A DNA stretch of 64,000 nt from Dryas octopetala (GCA_963921425.1 OY992836.1:16385614-16449613); one strand, 5' to 3'; shown: positions 38,016 to 50,298, numbered from the stretch's first letter. Notes: generated by a model not told the origin, from the letters alone. A program made the numbers and translations.

Positions 38016-38869
38016 CAGAAGGAGCCTGTATATATATATATCCATATATAACATTTCTCTAATAATGCATACATATGAATTTCCCTTTTATTTATGACAT
38101 GTTAGTCTATCTCTAACATATGAGACAATATATAACTAGAAGTTTATCGAAAACATGAGCCTCACGTCTCTTGCGCATTTCTGTTCTAAGAATTAAATTC
38201 CTTGTGTACGAAAATTTTGAGAAAGAAAAGCAAAATACATAATAAAATCATAAGTAATGGGTTTATTTATTTTTTATATTTGAAATCAATAAAATTTAAA
38301 AACAAAATTGACCATAATAAGTCAGTTGTTCTAAGAGTTGTTGGCTTATGCATTGATCAATTGAATGTAATTCTGGTAACCCCATGCTTGTGTGCTGCGG
38401 TGCTGCCTACACATGGTATTATCCTTGTTTTAGTTTTGTCATGGCAGTCACCACACTTAAAGTTGACAATTCAATATTTTTTTAAATTTCTGTCCTTTTG
38501 AGTACTTTTGTAAAAGAATAAACTATAATTTAATATTTTATAAAAAGGTTGAGGTGAGTAACAAAAAAAAACAGGCAATAACATCACTAAAGTTTAGCCC
38601 TCTTTTGGTTGTTGTTAAGAGTGCGGGGTACATATTGACCAAAAGAAAGTCAAAATATTAAACTAATCTAATCCAAAATTCAGACCATCCATACCATGTT
38701 CCTTGAAGCAATCCTGGCCATCCATTTCTGAAACAGATAGGAATGCCCAAAGCCCAGCCAAGAAGCCCAATAGAAAATTTAAGAAATGCACGCATGCAAA
38801 AGTGGAGCCCAGCTCAGCTGGTAATCATCGGAAACCACGAAACTAATCTGACACCGTTGGTTGCATTAG

Positions 38870-39096
38870 ATAGACGGAGGGTGATGCATGACAGATATGG
38901 TTAAAAATCTGAACTTTACAAGTTGGAGACTGCTAAATATAACAGCAAATTACACATTACACACGTGGATGTGGAATTACTGGATATTTAATATTTTATA
39001 ATTTTTATTTGGCATTTTGCCCGCCAATTGCCCTGCCAATAGGCTGCCATATATGTGTACCCCGGAAGAAGCAAGCGTTATGATGACGTGTCACCT
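38870..39096. repeat. Duplicated block D1, copy 1
   Basis: This block (from GACGGAGGGTGATG to GCGTTATGATGACGTGTCAC) is repeated in the same orientation at about 40811-40992, with gaps. Shared landmarks are the ACACGTGGAT motif, TTTGGCATTTTGC and the TTATGATGACGTGTCACC end. Copy 2 lies about 1.1 kb upstream of the MYB-related gene, so this may be the left-over upstream flank of a lost duplicate. Confidence 0.65.
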
Positions 39097-39115
39097 CAAT
39101 TAGTAATAAGTTTAC

Positions 39116-40334
39116 GAGCAAATTATTCGTCAATATCTCAATTATACACTGAATTTCAACTTAGTACCCCCACTTTAAAAACTTGACCAAAAACACCTAA
39201 ACTTTCATTTTGTGTCAAAATAGTACCTCCGTTAGTTCTTCTGTCAAATAAACCATTATTTGCTGATGTGGCAGAGGTATTTTCGTCTTTTTCCCCACAT
39301 TTAAAAGATAATAATATTTTATTGGCAAAAAAAAAATATTTTTAAATTTTTTGAATACAAAAAAATTCTTAAAAATTGGGTGGGGTGGGTGGACTGTGCG
39401 GGGCTGGGTGGGATGGGGTGGGGCGGGGCTGCGCTAGGGCTGGGGCTAAGCGGGATGGGTCTGCGTGGGTGAAGGGGAGGGGGTGGGTCGGGTTTGGGGG
39501 GAGCTGGGTGGGGTGGAGGGAGGTGGGTCAGGGTTGGCCCGGCTAGATGAGAGGGAGGAGTGGGTTGAGTCTGGGTGGAGTTGGGTGGGTAGAAGCTGGT
39601 CTGGGGGAGGGGCTGGGCTGGGTGGGGGAAGAAGAAAGAAGGGCGGGGGGCTGCTACTGGATGGGCGGGGCTGGGGGTGCGACGGGGTTGGGGCAGGGAG
39701 AGGGGGAGGATGGGTGGGGGAAGCTGAGGAGGGGCTAGCTGGATGAGGGCAAGCTGGGGAGGGGATGGATAGGGCGGGGAAGAAGAAAGAGGGGATGGGT
39801 GGATGAGGGGATAGATGGGGGAGGGGAGGGGAGGGGTGGGGGTAGGGATGGGAGGGGGCCAGGGCTGGGATTGGGTGGTGAGGGCGGGATAGGGAGGGGA
39901 GGGGAGGGGCTGGGTGTTGGGGTGGAGGGGTGCGACGGAACTAGGGTTGGGCAGGGAAAGGGGGGAGGGTGGAAGGGCTGAGGAGAGGGAAAGGAGATGA
40001 GGGGAGGGGGCTGAGAGTGGTGTTGAGTGAGAAGGTTGGGGAAGGGGAGGGGGAAAATGTTTAATTTTTTTAATGTTTATTTTAAAAGTTTTAATTTTTT
40101 TAAGAATTTTTTTTATTCAAAAATTTTAAAAATATTATTATCTTTTAAATGTAGGAAAAAAAGACGAAAATACTCATACCACGTCAGCAAATAACAGTTT
40201 ATTGGACAGAAAAATTAACGAAGGTACTATTTTGACACAAAATGAAAGTTGAGGTATTTTTTGTCAAGTTTTTAAAGTTGAAATACTAAGTTGAAAATCA
40301 ATGTATAGTTGAGGTACTTACAGATAATTTGTTC
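39116..40334. mobile_element. Foldback element with G-rich core
   Basis: A 1,219 bp element with inverted ends of about 250 bp (GAGCAAATTATTCGTCAATA against GAACAAATTATCTGTAAGTA) that share CATTTTGTGTCAAAATAGTACC and TTTAAAAGATAATAATATTTT. Flanking 9 bp duplications are TAAGTTTAC (39107-39115) and TAAGTTTAT (40335-40343), 8 of 9 matching, which fits a Mutator-like origin. The loop between the arms is the G-rich block at 39378-40054. No transposase is encoded. Confidence 0.82.
39378..40054 (+). repeat. G-rich low-complexity block
   Basis: About 680 bp in which the plus strand is dominated by runs of two to six G separated by A, T or CT (GGGTGGGGTGGG, GGGAGGGGAGGGG, GGGCTGGG), with almost no C runs. 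Many sites fit the G-quadruplex pattern of four G-tracts with short loops. It occupies the centre of the foldback element and has very strong strand asymmetry. The open frames (GGWGGEG-like) are artefacts of composition. Confidence 0.85.
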
Positions 40335-40529
40335 TAAGTTTATAGTGACAACATAGCTATTTTGTCGCTAAAACTGGCTGAATTTGGTACATTTAGCGAC
40401 GATGCGTCTGTCGCTAAAGACCAAATTTGTATCGGTGCCTTTTCTCATTAGACTCATCTCTATAATCTATATATCAAAGAGGAAAATGTTTTGCCAGCTC
40501 TATTATTCCATATATGGGAGAAATTTTCC

Positions 40530-40992
40530 TAGGTATAACTAATTTAAAACTTTTCTATATATATAACCAATTAATATATTACTTATTCTTCAACTAGGAG
40601 TTTTCTCAAGACGAAATCTAATATTATTATTATTTTTTTGTTACTTTGGAAGGTCTGTATTTGATCCATCCTGAGTTTTCAAAAAAGGAAATGAAAGAAG
40701 AAAAAAGATCAATTAATGAGAGAAATAGGGGAAAAAGAATGAGAGTAGAAATGGGAATTCAATAAAAGTATTGAAGCCCTATGAAAATGACAAAATATCA
40801 TGCCATGTATGATGGACGGAGGGTGATAAGCATGACAAATATGGTTAGAATCTTAACGTTACGAGTAGAGCGTGCCAGAGTGAGTGACAGCAAAACATTC
40901 CACACGTGGATATGGAAGTTGTTGGGTATTTGGCATTTTGCTTACTAATACCTTGCCATATATGTAAGCAGGCGTTATGATGACGTGTCACC
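40530..40992. repeat. Duplicated blocks D2 copy 1 and D1 copy 2
   Basis: Bases about 40530-40746 match about 44420-44616 beyond the MYB-related gene (shared TATTTGATCCA, GAGTTTT, AAAGGAAATGAAAG and GAGAAATA). Bases about 40811-40992 match 38870-39096. So fragments of one ancestral region lie on both sides of the MYB-related gene. Confidence 0.6.
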
Positions 40993-41994
40993 TCCGTTAT
41001 TTCCTATGTAGATTCTCTTCTTTCAAATTATCAACCTCATTATTTTCTCTTCAAAATATCACCACTCTGCATATTATGCCTTCTTTTTACTGTTCTACCC
41101 CTCGTGAATCCTCACTCACACACATCACACACCTTGCATTTTATGTAATTTTCGGCTATCATTAGATATTGTTATCACACCTAGTATGATTTTTTATTTT
41201 CAACTCCAACACATTAATTAGTTGTGTAACTTGTGTTCTATGGTTAATTTGGAACTTTTAGTATACTTCTTTTGTGATAATTTCATCAACAAACCTAAAT
41301 TTCGTAAGTGATCATAATTGATAAGATATTTTGATTAACGAGAATTTGCCGATAAGGCGGCTTTTTATTATCAATTTAGATTTTTTTTGTTTACAATTAA
41401 ACTTTCAATTATTATTCGTCAAACTTATTATTAGATCATGTTGTTTGTAAACGTGTATCTATCATTTAACGAACTATCAGTTAATAATGTTAAAGTCAAC
41501 GTATCATCAAAATCACGTGCATGTACTGCAAAAATATAAGTTTTGAATTTAAATGGTTCAAGAAAGATACGCGTACAAACACGTACGTACGTGGTTATTC
41601 ATAATTAGATTTTAAATTACACAAAATTAATGAAAAAAAGGTAATGGCTTTATATTGACTTTAATTATTTCCCCACATGATTCAAACTATTTCCTCAACA
41701 AATAGTAGTTCACAAAAATGATACGTCAAGATGGCTTCAAAATGCATGCATAAACCACCCTCTACAGATTAAATAAAACAAAAAATTGCTTACCTTGAAA
41801 TATAATTCTAAAAGCCTACACTCAAAATTAGGGGCAACATGTAAACGATCGAGGTTGTTTTGGTCATTTTAGACAGACTTTTTGGTAACATTGGCAATTA
41901 AATTTGAAACGAAATATAATTTTAGATGGAGCAAAATCTCATGAAAATGATTTATCCAAAGGGCATTTTGGCAAATTCCAGTGCAGCCTTGAAA

Positions 41995-42043
41995 TATAAA
42001 AAGATGCTTAAGGCTCATGAGGGAGAGCACAGCTAGCCTACCC

Positions 42044-42079
<36 letters not shown>
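41995..42079 (+). promoter_or_regulatory. Core promoter of the MYB-related gene: TATA box and CT tract
   Basis: TATAAAAA at 41995-42002 lies about 130 bp upstream of the ATG. A CT microsatellite follows at about 42046-42079, likely in the 5' untranslated region. Spacing is normal for plant genes. Confidence 0.55.
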
Positions 42080-42086
<7 letters not shown>

Positions 42087-42129
42087 CTAGCAAGCCTCTT
42101 GTGCTCTCCTTTGTTTTCACTAGCTAGCA

Positions 42130-43429
42130 ATGGAGCGAGAGATCATCGATCTCACCAAGTCTGACCCCTCAACCCCCAAGAAGTCCCAACCCGTACGTTC
42201 CCGGCCAATAGTAACTTCTGCCGAGTCCAGAACCAGCCGCCACCCCCAGCACCAGCGCTCTAATAAGCTTGCTCCCCGCAAGTTGGCCATGCCTGCAGAT
42301 GTGAGCTCAGTGTCCCAGCAACAGCAGGTGCCCCGATCACAAAATGTTCTGGGGCACCCCCGAAACCCGACTGAGCCGACCCGAAACCGTCCTGAGAATA
42401 GCATTGTTAGGTCTGCCATAGCTGAGAAATATCGTTTCCAGCAGCCGCTACCCATCAACAACATTAAGAAGTACTGCGTTTATTATATGCGCGGGAAGTT
42501 GTCCAAGGACCAATGGACTGAGAAAGAGCATGAGTTTGGACCCTAAACTTTTAATTAATTACATATTTTTCTTTTATCTTATTTTCATTTTAGACCTACC
42601 ATATATATATATATATATATGTGTTTGTTGCTTAATCAACTTGCACTACTAATGCTTAGTGTATAGCTAGCTGAACTCACACACACTTTATTTGGATGAG
42701 TTTTTCACACTTTATCTACCAGTTATTTATATAAATATACATGAGTTGCTTTAATCGAGTCCATTATTTTTCAGGTTATTCCTGATGGGGCTGATTAGGT
42801 ATGGCAAGGGGAGCTGGAGCAAGATTGCAAGGGACTTTGTAAACAGCAAGACCCCTCATCAGGTTTTCAAGTATGGTGTGAATTTCTTCAAACGTCTCCC
42901 CACAACTTGCTTGTACTCCTTCAACTTCAAAAAATCTTGGGAACAACCAACTACTGCAACCTCCATCGCTCGTGCTCAAATTTTTGACCCCTCAACTAAC
43001 TATAAGCCGCGGCAGGCGCCCCCAGTTGGCGTCTCCCGCGGCTCATCATCATCATCACCGCCACCACCACCACCGAAGATATCTATGATTACGGTGGGTG
43101 GTGCTGTTGTGCCTACGATCACGGTGACTGCTGAAGCAGTACCTTCGAAGCCGAAAGCCCCGGCGGCCTCAAGTTCCAACAGGGTCATGAGCAAGCCTCC
43201 TGCAGCAGCAGCAAATAACAAGGAGCCACCGGAAACCCTGATCCTGTTCCCAGTGGAAGCTCCTCTCTTTCCTCATCTGTCACCAGCAGCAAAGAGTATT
43301 AATACTACTTCAGTTGCTGCTGCTGATGAGCCTGAGCCTATGGACATTGACTGCACACTTGCCCTGGCTAAAAAGAAAGGCCCAGATGCTAATGATGATG
43401 AGCTCAACCTCGATCTCACCTTGGGCTGA
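42130..43429 (+). CDS. MYB/SANT-related protein with SIM-like N-terminus and EAR-like C-terminus
   Basis: Two exons, 42130-42533 and 42775-43429, give 352 residues; the junction restores the codon inside KDQWTEKEHELFLMGLIRYG. The single MYB/SANT domain (about residues 123-170) continues as KGSWSKIARDFVNSKTPHQV. This resembles the one-repeat DIVARICATA/MYB1R class, but the usual SHAQKYF signature is replaced by FKYGVNFFKRL. The domain should bind DNA or protein; the changed third helix may alter the target. The N-terminus reads EREIIDLTKSD, whose IIDLT fits a SUMO-interaction motif. The C-terminus is Pro- and Ala-rich and ends ELNLDLTLG, an LxLxL EAR motif that recruits TOPLESS-type corepressors. 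Repressor function is inferred from motifs only. Duplicated blocks flank the gene. The start has a TATA box and CT tract at normal distance. Confidence 0.85.
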
Positions 43430-44419
43430 AGGCTCATCAAGGAACATGAACAAACTGCTCGATCGGTCACTTGCATTATATGATCGATCTTCAGTACCCA
43501 GCAGGATCAATAAGGCCATGCGGCTATGTATGCTTTAATTTAATTTCTTTTTCCTTTTATATATGCATGCGTCTGTCTTTAATTTATGTACTTTGTGTTG
43601 TTTTGGTTGGTGTGTTTTTTCAGTTTATGCTTCAATGGGATCCATTCCTGGTTTGCCATGTAGACCACTGTTGGTCCTTTTCTTAATAATTATATGTGTG
43701 CTCTACTTTGTAGTATAAATCTCTCCTACCTTCATCAACTTATCAAGCTGTTTTTTTTTTTTCCGTAACTTTATTCTTTTGGGTGACCCAAGACTTATAA
43801 ACACATATGCTAAGCTCTAATTTTTCGATATGTGACATTGTTCTACATTACTCTCAACAATATATATGTGTGTGTATTATTCTATTAGTATATATCTAAC
43901 CTCTTAATTATATTGTCAAACTATTAATTTAAACTATATATTTGAATAAGATTATATCACATCTGTAGACTGTAGTTCATATTCACAATTTAACAAATAT
44001 AACATGTTGGACTATTTGGCAAAAACAATTTAACTTTCCTAATATAAGCATTGGCATTGCCACATTGTAGCACTGGTCTTTTATGAGTTTAATTAACTTA
44101 TAAGAGTTAATGACCAACTTTTTGCTTAGTTGACTTCATAGTTATAAATCGATCTTCTCTTACTACATATCCGGCAAATAAATCTTATCACTTTAGTGGC
44201 CAAAAAAAAGAAAAATCTTATCACTTTGGCTAGTGATGGAACTGTCATGTTTTCGGGTCGTCGATCTTCGTTACCCTTCGTTATCTAAACCACCCCGGCC
44301 AATATTACAACGAAACCAAGCCGTGCTTGGTGAAGGAGAACTATTCTATGGACCAAGCAGCAATTGCAAGAACATCAATTATATATTCATAGTCTGACGA
44401 TAGACATGTCTGATAATAG

Positions 44420-44616
44420 CTGCAAGAGTTAATACCTATATATAACCACCAATTAATATTTTACTTATTCTTTGAGGCACTATGAGTTTTGTCAAGAGAA
44501 AAAGCTTTTTCTTTTTTCCCCTTTGAAGGGTTTATATTTGATCCACTGTGAGTTTTTCAAAAAGGAAATGAAAGTTAAAATAAAACATGTAAATCAGAGA
44601 AATAAAGGAAAGGAAT
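44420..44616. repeat. Duplicated block D2, copy 2
   Basis: This matches about 40530-40746 in the same orientation (CTATATATAACCA, TTACTTATTCTT, TATTTGATCCA, AAAGGAAATGAAAG), with small gaps. It lies about 1 kb downstream of the MYB-related gene. Confidence 0.6.
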
Positions 44617-45080
44617 GAGGCAGAAATATGGTTTTAGCAGAGAACATTGTAAATTTTTATTTGGGCATCAAAAGAAAAATACAGAATTTGGACAAATCAG
44701 GTTAATGGGTCAAGCTACGGGCTTGGGGCGAAGAAGTACTTTTCTTATGAAGGAGCCCAACAAAACTATCAAACCGTAGGACACTTTGCCAGGCCTAGTC
44801 CATATTTACCAGAAAAAAAATAAAAACATGAAAGTCATCAGGCCCAATCCTAGCGATAAATCAGATTGTGCATAGCCATTTGCCAATTATCATGTGGAAC
44901 CATCACACCATGTGGCAGCTCGATGCAATAATATTAGGACATGTGGTTTGAAAAATATGCCGACTTTGATTTACGAGATCTTCTATGGTATAGACTATAG
45001 ACATCTAATTTCAAGATGGAAAACTAAACTTTACAAAAAAATGGAATACTCTCAAAACTCATTAAAGTGTGAGAAAGTAG

Positions 45081-45261
45081 AAAAATTATAGGATACAACT
45101 GATATACTGTCATGTGGTATAAACAATTCAAAGTGTAAGGGTATTATTAGACGATATGTTTATATTAGTAGGGTATAGTATTAATAACATCCACTCATAT
45201 TATAACATATAGACTAATTATACCATGTGTCAATATATCAATTATACAGAATAATTTCTCA
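45081..45261. mobile_element. Mutator-like MITE, copy 1 of 2
   Basis: About 180 bp, closely matching 51307-51486 along its whole length (shared TATTAGACGATAT-like, TTTATATTAGTAGG, ATTAATAACAT, CAGAATAATTTCTC). Imperfect inverted ends are visible. Flanking 9-mers AGAAAGTAG (45072-45080) and AGAAAATAG (45262-45270) match at 8 of 9 positions. Confidence 0.75.
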
Positions 45262-48200
45262 AGAAAATAGATAGATCATATATAATGTCCCTATATAAGA
45301 ATTTTCCCTAGCTTTAATATTTCTGACTATCTTGCCTTTTGTTCGACCAAATTTTTTTTTAGGATTAATAGCATGGTCCAATCAACCCCTAAATTGGTTC
45401 AATAACCAAGTAATTTAGTGTTTGATATTAATTTAATTATTTATTATTCATGTTACTAGATTGTATCATTTTAGAGTTATGTTTAGTAATAATCAATAAT
45501 AACTCATTTATTTCATATTTAATTTATTTGTATTATCGTGTTGTATTGAAAATTGCCATTTCTGATCATTTATCTGCAACGAGTTGATGGGATTGGATAT
45601 TAGTGTTACAAAGGTTTTGATTGATTTTCTTCAATATCAATACTTGCATAATTTTCTGTATGCAAACTTATCCAGAAAATATAATGTACATAATAGATAC
45701 TTGATTGATATTAGTCTCATATGTAATTATGTCCATAAAATCAATAGCACAAATTGGTCTTTTCAATTGGTATCTTGTAAATAACTTCCTATTTTATATT
45801 CAAACTGATTTGTAGCATTGCGATCAATTGTTAATATTTATAGCTGTAATTGATGATTAAGAAGTTCATATTCTCTATCTCATTAGTGTTATGGTCTTTT
45901 TTTTTTTTTTCTTTTCTTTTTTATATAGACATTAGTGTTATGGTCCATTAAGATAAACATATGTAGCCAATGACAAACATTGGTGTATTAGACAAAAAGT
46001 TTAATATTTAGACCAAAAATAAAAAATAAAAACAAACAAGACAAAAAGATTTCTGTAGATATTTGTTTGTTTAATGATTCTCGTGCATTAGTAACATTGA
46101 CAGTTACCAAACAAATGATCGAACAGAATCCCCATTTGTGTTGCCACGAGAGCAAGAAAATTTGGTTCTCGTTTTACCCATATCTTCTCAGATGAAGATG
46201 AAGAAAAGCCACCCAAATATAATAATATGCTAGTCAATGTATTTTAATATGAGCCACTACCTTAGTCTATCAACCAAAAGGTGCATATATATTAAAACCA
46301 AAACTTCTCAAGTGCCCCAATGATGATGGCAATTGGATTATTGTAACCTCTACTGCCATCTAAGTTCTAAGTTAGAGCGAAAATCTAGAAAAATTTTCAG
46401 TGAAACAGTCGTTTTTTCTCATAATTATTATATCATTTCGTACAATTACCATATTACATAATATGTGATGTGTAAATGTGAGAAGCGATCGTTTCAATAT
46501 TAGTTTTTTCAATTTGAGGGATCGAATCAATTAATACAAGTTAATGTTAAGTTGAAGAAATATCTAAGATGGGCCTTTTGTTTCAAGTTCCAACAGATCT
46601 GTACATCAATTATATGGTTTTTCAATCCCTTTGATAAGATTTTTTATCAACTGGCCATGGCTCTTTCACATGGGCAACATAGCCAGTGCTTGCCAAAACG
46701 CAATCGAATTAAATAGGTTTGAACCCCTCTGGTCGTTAATTATGCATAGGTTGGTTGCAGGATATCCTAATTGTAGAGCTGTTGTTCCCTATTTCTCAAC
46801 AAGCCAATAGGGTGTGTAACATGCATGCCACACCACCTCATGTAATTGACAAATGCCAGATTTTATATTTTTTCCAAAATGACAACCAACCACCTGAATC
46901 TTTTGGGCCACACGGCCCACACCCCAAGTCTTTTCCTTGCTGGTAGGGTCTCGCAGAGCCCAGGGTCCCAGAAAAGTTGGTGTTGATGCTTGATTGCTTG
47001 AATATGAATATGTGTACCTTCCTAGAAACTGGGTTTTCATTTTTTTTTTTTTTTCAACCCCTTTGGATGAGCTGTAAAGAAAGCGGGGAAAAACATGTGA
47101 TGGACTTCATGGTGATGGTGATGCTATTATAGTTGGAAATTTGGAATTGGAGGGATAATTAAGACGGGTTTGTTTCTTATTGGTTAAGACATTGCTTTGT
47201 GGTGGAAGATATAGATAGCTTCAGGGGTTTTTTTGGGATACCAAAAAGTCTTAAGATAATTGGTTAACCATACCTATCTACCGAGATGGAGACTGCCACT
47301 TGTGATTGCTAAGTATGTAATTCACACATAATGTAAACTGCTTCATCACTTCAGTTTGCAAGCTATGGATATATATACAGGGTCTGCTTCTCTTCTGAAG
47401 CTGCAATTGCATAAACTATTTGACTTGTAGGTCTAAGAAAGTAATTGATAATTAAGGGACTTTATTGCAAAAGAGAATTTAAGGAAAACCATTGGGATTG
47501 GGAGCAAAGTCAACTACCTATTAAGTAAGAATCAGTATCTGGATTGTCAAAGCAGTACTTCCTATGGAATATGGATGGCAGTGGCTCCAGGGGTATATTC
47601 CCAAGTCAGAAGCTTAGATCAGGATTCACCACCGCATTGATAGGTCAAGGATTTTGGTACCAAGATCCCATTAAAAGTCAAAACTTTAAATATTTACTGA
47701 ATAAACAGCAATGAAGTGAACATAAGATCCTAGATTCTGTTTGAATGGAAACAAATTCTATTACAAGTGGTAGAAAGGATACACTGAGATATCATGAACA
47801 ATGGAGGTGATATACAGAGTACAACATTCTTCTTTTTCTCCTATATGCCGGCTGAATTGTACACCTCATTTGACTCAAAGACAACAGAAATACAGATGGA
47901 TAAAAAAAAAATGTAACAATAACAAAGAAAAAAACAGATATACAATTTGGTATGCAAGAGTCAATGGAAGACTTATAACCCCACCATTCGATGAGGATGA
48001 TTCATAGTCTCTGTTCTCATCTAGCCTGCTAACAGCTGGGGTATCCTTGTAAGAAAAACAATAACAAAGGCATATGAATTGCAAAGAATAGTAGTTACCA
48101 CACTTTTAATCATACATGCTCAAAAGCCAGCAAAACTATGTCATAAAGAGGGGATGAGGATTATGCCACCACAATAGGGTCAAAGAGCCTCTCACTTGTG

Positions 48201-48328
48201 GTTTTCTCGAACTAGGTAAAGAATGGTAATGTATGCATAAATTCTTTCAGCTTATAAATGAATCCACCATGACATTGTTTCGACAACTTACTCGATTGAA
48301 ATTAACTGCCATGCCTCTTGTCAGCAAT

Positions 48329-50298
48329 TCAGTGATTAGCAGGTTGTGCTTTAACATAATCTGCACCATTGCGCTTCCTTTTGTTTGACCTTGAGAAAAA
48401 GCAGATTTGAGCCCAACTCTTTTTCTGCTTAGCAGGTTGTGCTTTAACATCTCTTCTCACAACAAGCTCAGCCATGTATTGAACAACAGCCTAAGATGCA
48501 CCAAGAGAGCATGATTAGCCTTGAGATAAAAGCTAAAGGAACTATTTGATAACAGAAAGTAAACAAAGAAGAAGGGACTTACTTGCGCTCCCTTTTCAGC
48601 TATATGTCTTGGAGGCACTTCAAGAGGGTTTTCTTCTACACGTAGAATGCGTAGTCGTGTGAGCATCCTGAAAGAGTCTGGGAGAACCCGTATCTGGTTA
48701 TTGCTGATATCCAACTCTTCAAGCATCTCAAGGTTACCAATAGACCTTGGTAGTGACCGCAGATCAGCAAAATTGTTTCCTATGTTCATCTTGACGAGTT
48801 GGGTGGCAAAACATAAGTTCTCAGGCACCGACTCAAGCTCATTGAAACTTACATCAAGTTCCCTCAGGCTCACAAGATATGACACGGTTGTGGGCAACTG
48901 TTTGATGTTATTGTAACGCACGGACAAAACCTCCAAGCTCTCAATTTTTCCTACAGCTTCGGGAAGTGCTTTAAGCCGGTTATAATCTGCACGGAGCTCT
49001 CTAAGCGAAGAACAATGAGCGATGGTATGAGGAATCTCCTCAATATCATTGGTCTCCACATTCAATTTCTTGAGGCTAGCAAGGGACCCAATTGAGTCGG
49101 GAAGCAAAGAGAGCCTGTTTGAGCTCAAATCAAGCTCTTCAAGACGCACCAATCCGCCAAAAGTAGCAGGGAGAGATGCCAAATTGTTTGCACTAAGGTC
49201 TAGATAGATAAGGCTAAGAAGATCCCCAATAGTGTCAGGCACTTGGGTGAGCCTGTTTGAATGCAAATCCAATTTGGTCAAGGACGAAAGGCCTCCAATG
49301 GTGGAGGGCAGGACCAAAATCCGATTTTCAGACAAATCTAGAGTAACCAATCTGGAAAGCTTTCCTATTGAGTCAGGCAGCCATTCAATTTGATCCATCA
49401 ACTTGTTCCGAAGATTAACATCCTTAGTACCCTTCTTGGCCAAGACTTCAATTAGACTCGCTAGCTTTATCAAACTCAATTTCTCACCCTCTTGACCTAG
49501 CCAAAACACAAACAATCAAACAAAAAAAACCCACATTGTCTAAATTAAGCTCAACCCAAAAAACCGAATTCAAAGTTTCAAACTATGAAATTAAGAGACA
49601 GATTATATCATTATAGTGTATAGATACCCACCTCCTCCACCTCCACCTCCAGGTGAAGCGAGAGCGAAGCCGGGCTTTAGCGACGAATCCACTATCTGGG
49701 GTGTTGATGAAACAGCAGGTACAGCCCCAATTCCGTCGACATATAAAGCTTTCTTGGCCTTGTTGAGCACGTAACTATCATCTCTGGTGACGAGCGATGA
49801 AGCCCTCGAAACTTGTTGTTTGTCAGAGTGGTGCACATACGCAGCAGAGGGAGAGAGAGAGGGAAGGGGCGGCTTGTTTGTAACAAGCCCCGAAACAGAA
49901 TTCGCCATCGCCGTCGTCGTCGAATTAGTAGTAGAAGTCGTAGCAGAAGAAGGAGAAGAGACGCAGGTGGATGCTCGCTGAATGTAATCGTCGAAGAGGG
50001 CGTGGAGGTCTTCGAGATCGAGCAATTTGAGGGCCTCCCGCTTCTGCTCCTTGCTCTGGAAGTAGACCAGGTTCCTCTGCATCTCCTGCAAGAGCATGAA
50101 GAGCTCTTCGGGAACTCGCGAGCTGTTAGTCTGCCTGGCAATGGCTTCGAGCCTGGCCTGGTCTTCCTTCTCCACATTCCGAACCAGAGCCACAGCAGCC
50201 TCCACCTCGTCCACTCCCGGCCGAGCCGGCAAAGATCTGTGGATTCTCATAATCTCCTCCACCGCTTGGTCCACAGAGTGAACCGTTGGTGATTCCAT
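48329..50298 (-). CDS. PIRL: Plant intracellular Ras-group-related LRR protein (PIRL4/5 type)
   Basis: Three exons on the minus strand: 50298-49632, 49496-48583 and 48490-48329, giving 580 residues. PIRLs are plant-specific cytosolic LRR proteins related to animal SHOC2-like Ras-binding LRRs; some act in pollen development. The N-terminal 200 residues are helical and Ser/Thr-rich ([20 protein letters not shown]). Next is [20 protein letters not shown], then about ten 23-residue LRRs (residues about 250-500), for example [20 protein letters not shown] and [20 protein letters not shown]. The C-terminus [20 protein letters not shown] is typical of PIRL4/5. Exon 1 ends within a GGAGGTGG repeat; donor GGAG/GTGGGT gives the only in-frame join. 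The tail after DYVKA carries a repeat of upstream coding sequence (see findings). A GAA repeat lies in the 5' untranslated region near 50351-50378. Confidence 0.92.

Larger units (their letters stand above)
36891..42129. other. Transposon-rich intergenic DNA
   Basis: No gene seen in 5.2 kb. It holds a triple alternating inverted repeat (about 37494-38015), a foldback element with a G-rich core (39116-40334) and duplicated blocks shared with each other and with DNA beyond the MYB-related gene. The open frames at 39465-39981 are translations of the G-rich repeat and are not genes. Sequence near 40370-40430 carries TTTAGCGACGA/GTCGCTAAA motifs that recall CACTA-element subterminal repeats, but no ends were found. 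Confidence 0.6.
43430..48328. other. Intergenic DNA
   Basis: No gene seen in 4.9 kb. The first few hundred bases are probably the MYB-related 3' untranslated region. It holds a duplicated block at about 44420-44616 (match to 40530-40746) and a Mutator-like MITE at 45081-45261. Open frames here (for example 46755-46946) are short and carry no recognisable domain. Confidence 0.55.

Noticed and set aside
39465..39981. Gly/Trp/Arg-rich open frames in the G-rich block
   Set aside because: They only reflect G-rich composition; there is no codon structure or homology signal.
40360..40440. TTTAGCGACGA/GTCGCTAAA motifs, like CACTA subterminal repeats
   Set aside because: No CACTA terminal motif or 3 bp duplication could be found around them.
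48329..48490. Apparent frameshift in the last PIRL exon
   Set aside because: A recount of the A run (five As) keeps the canonical [10 protein letters not shown] frame open, so there is no frameshift.
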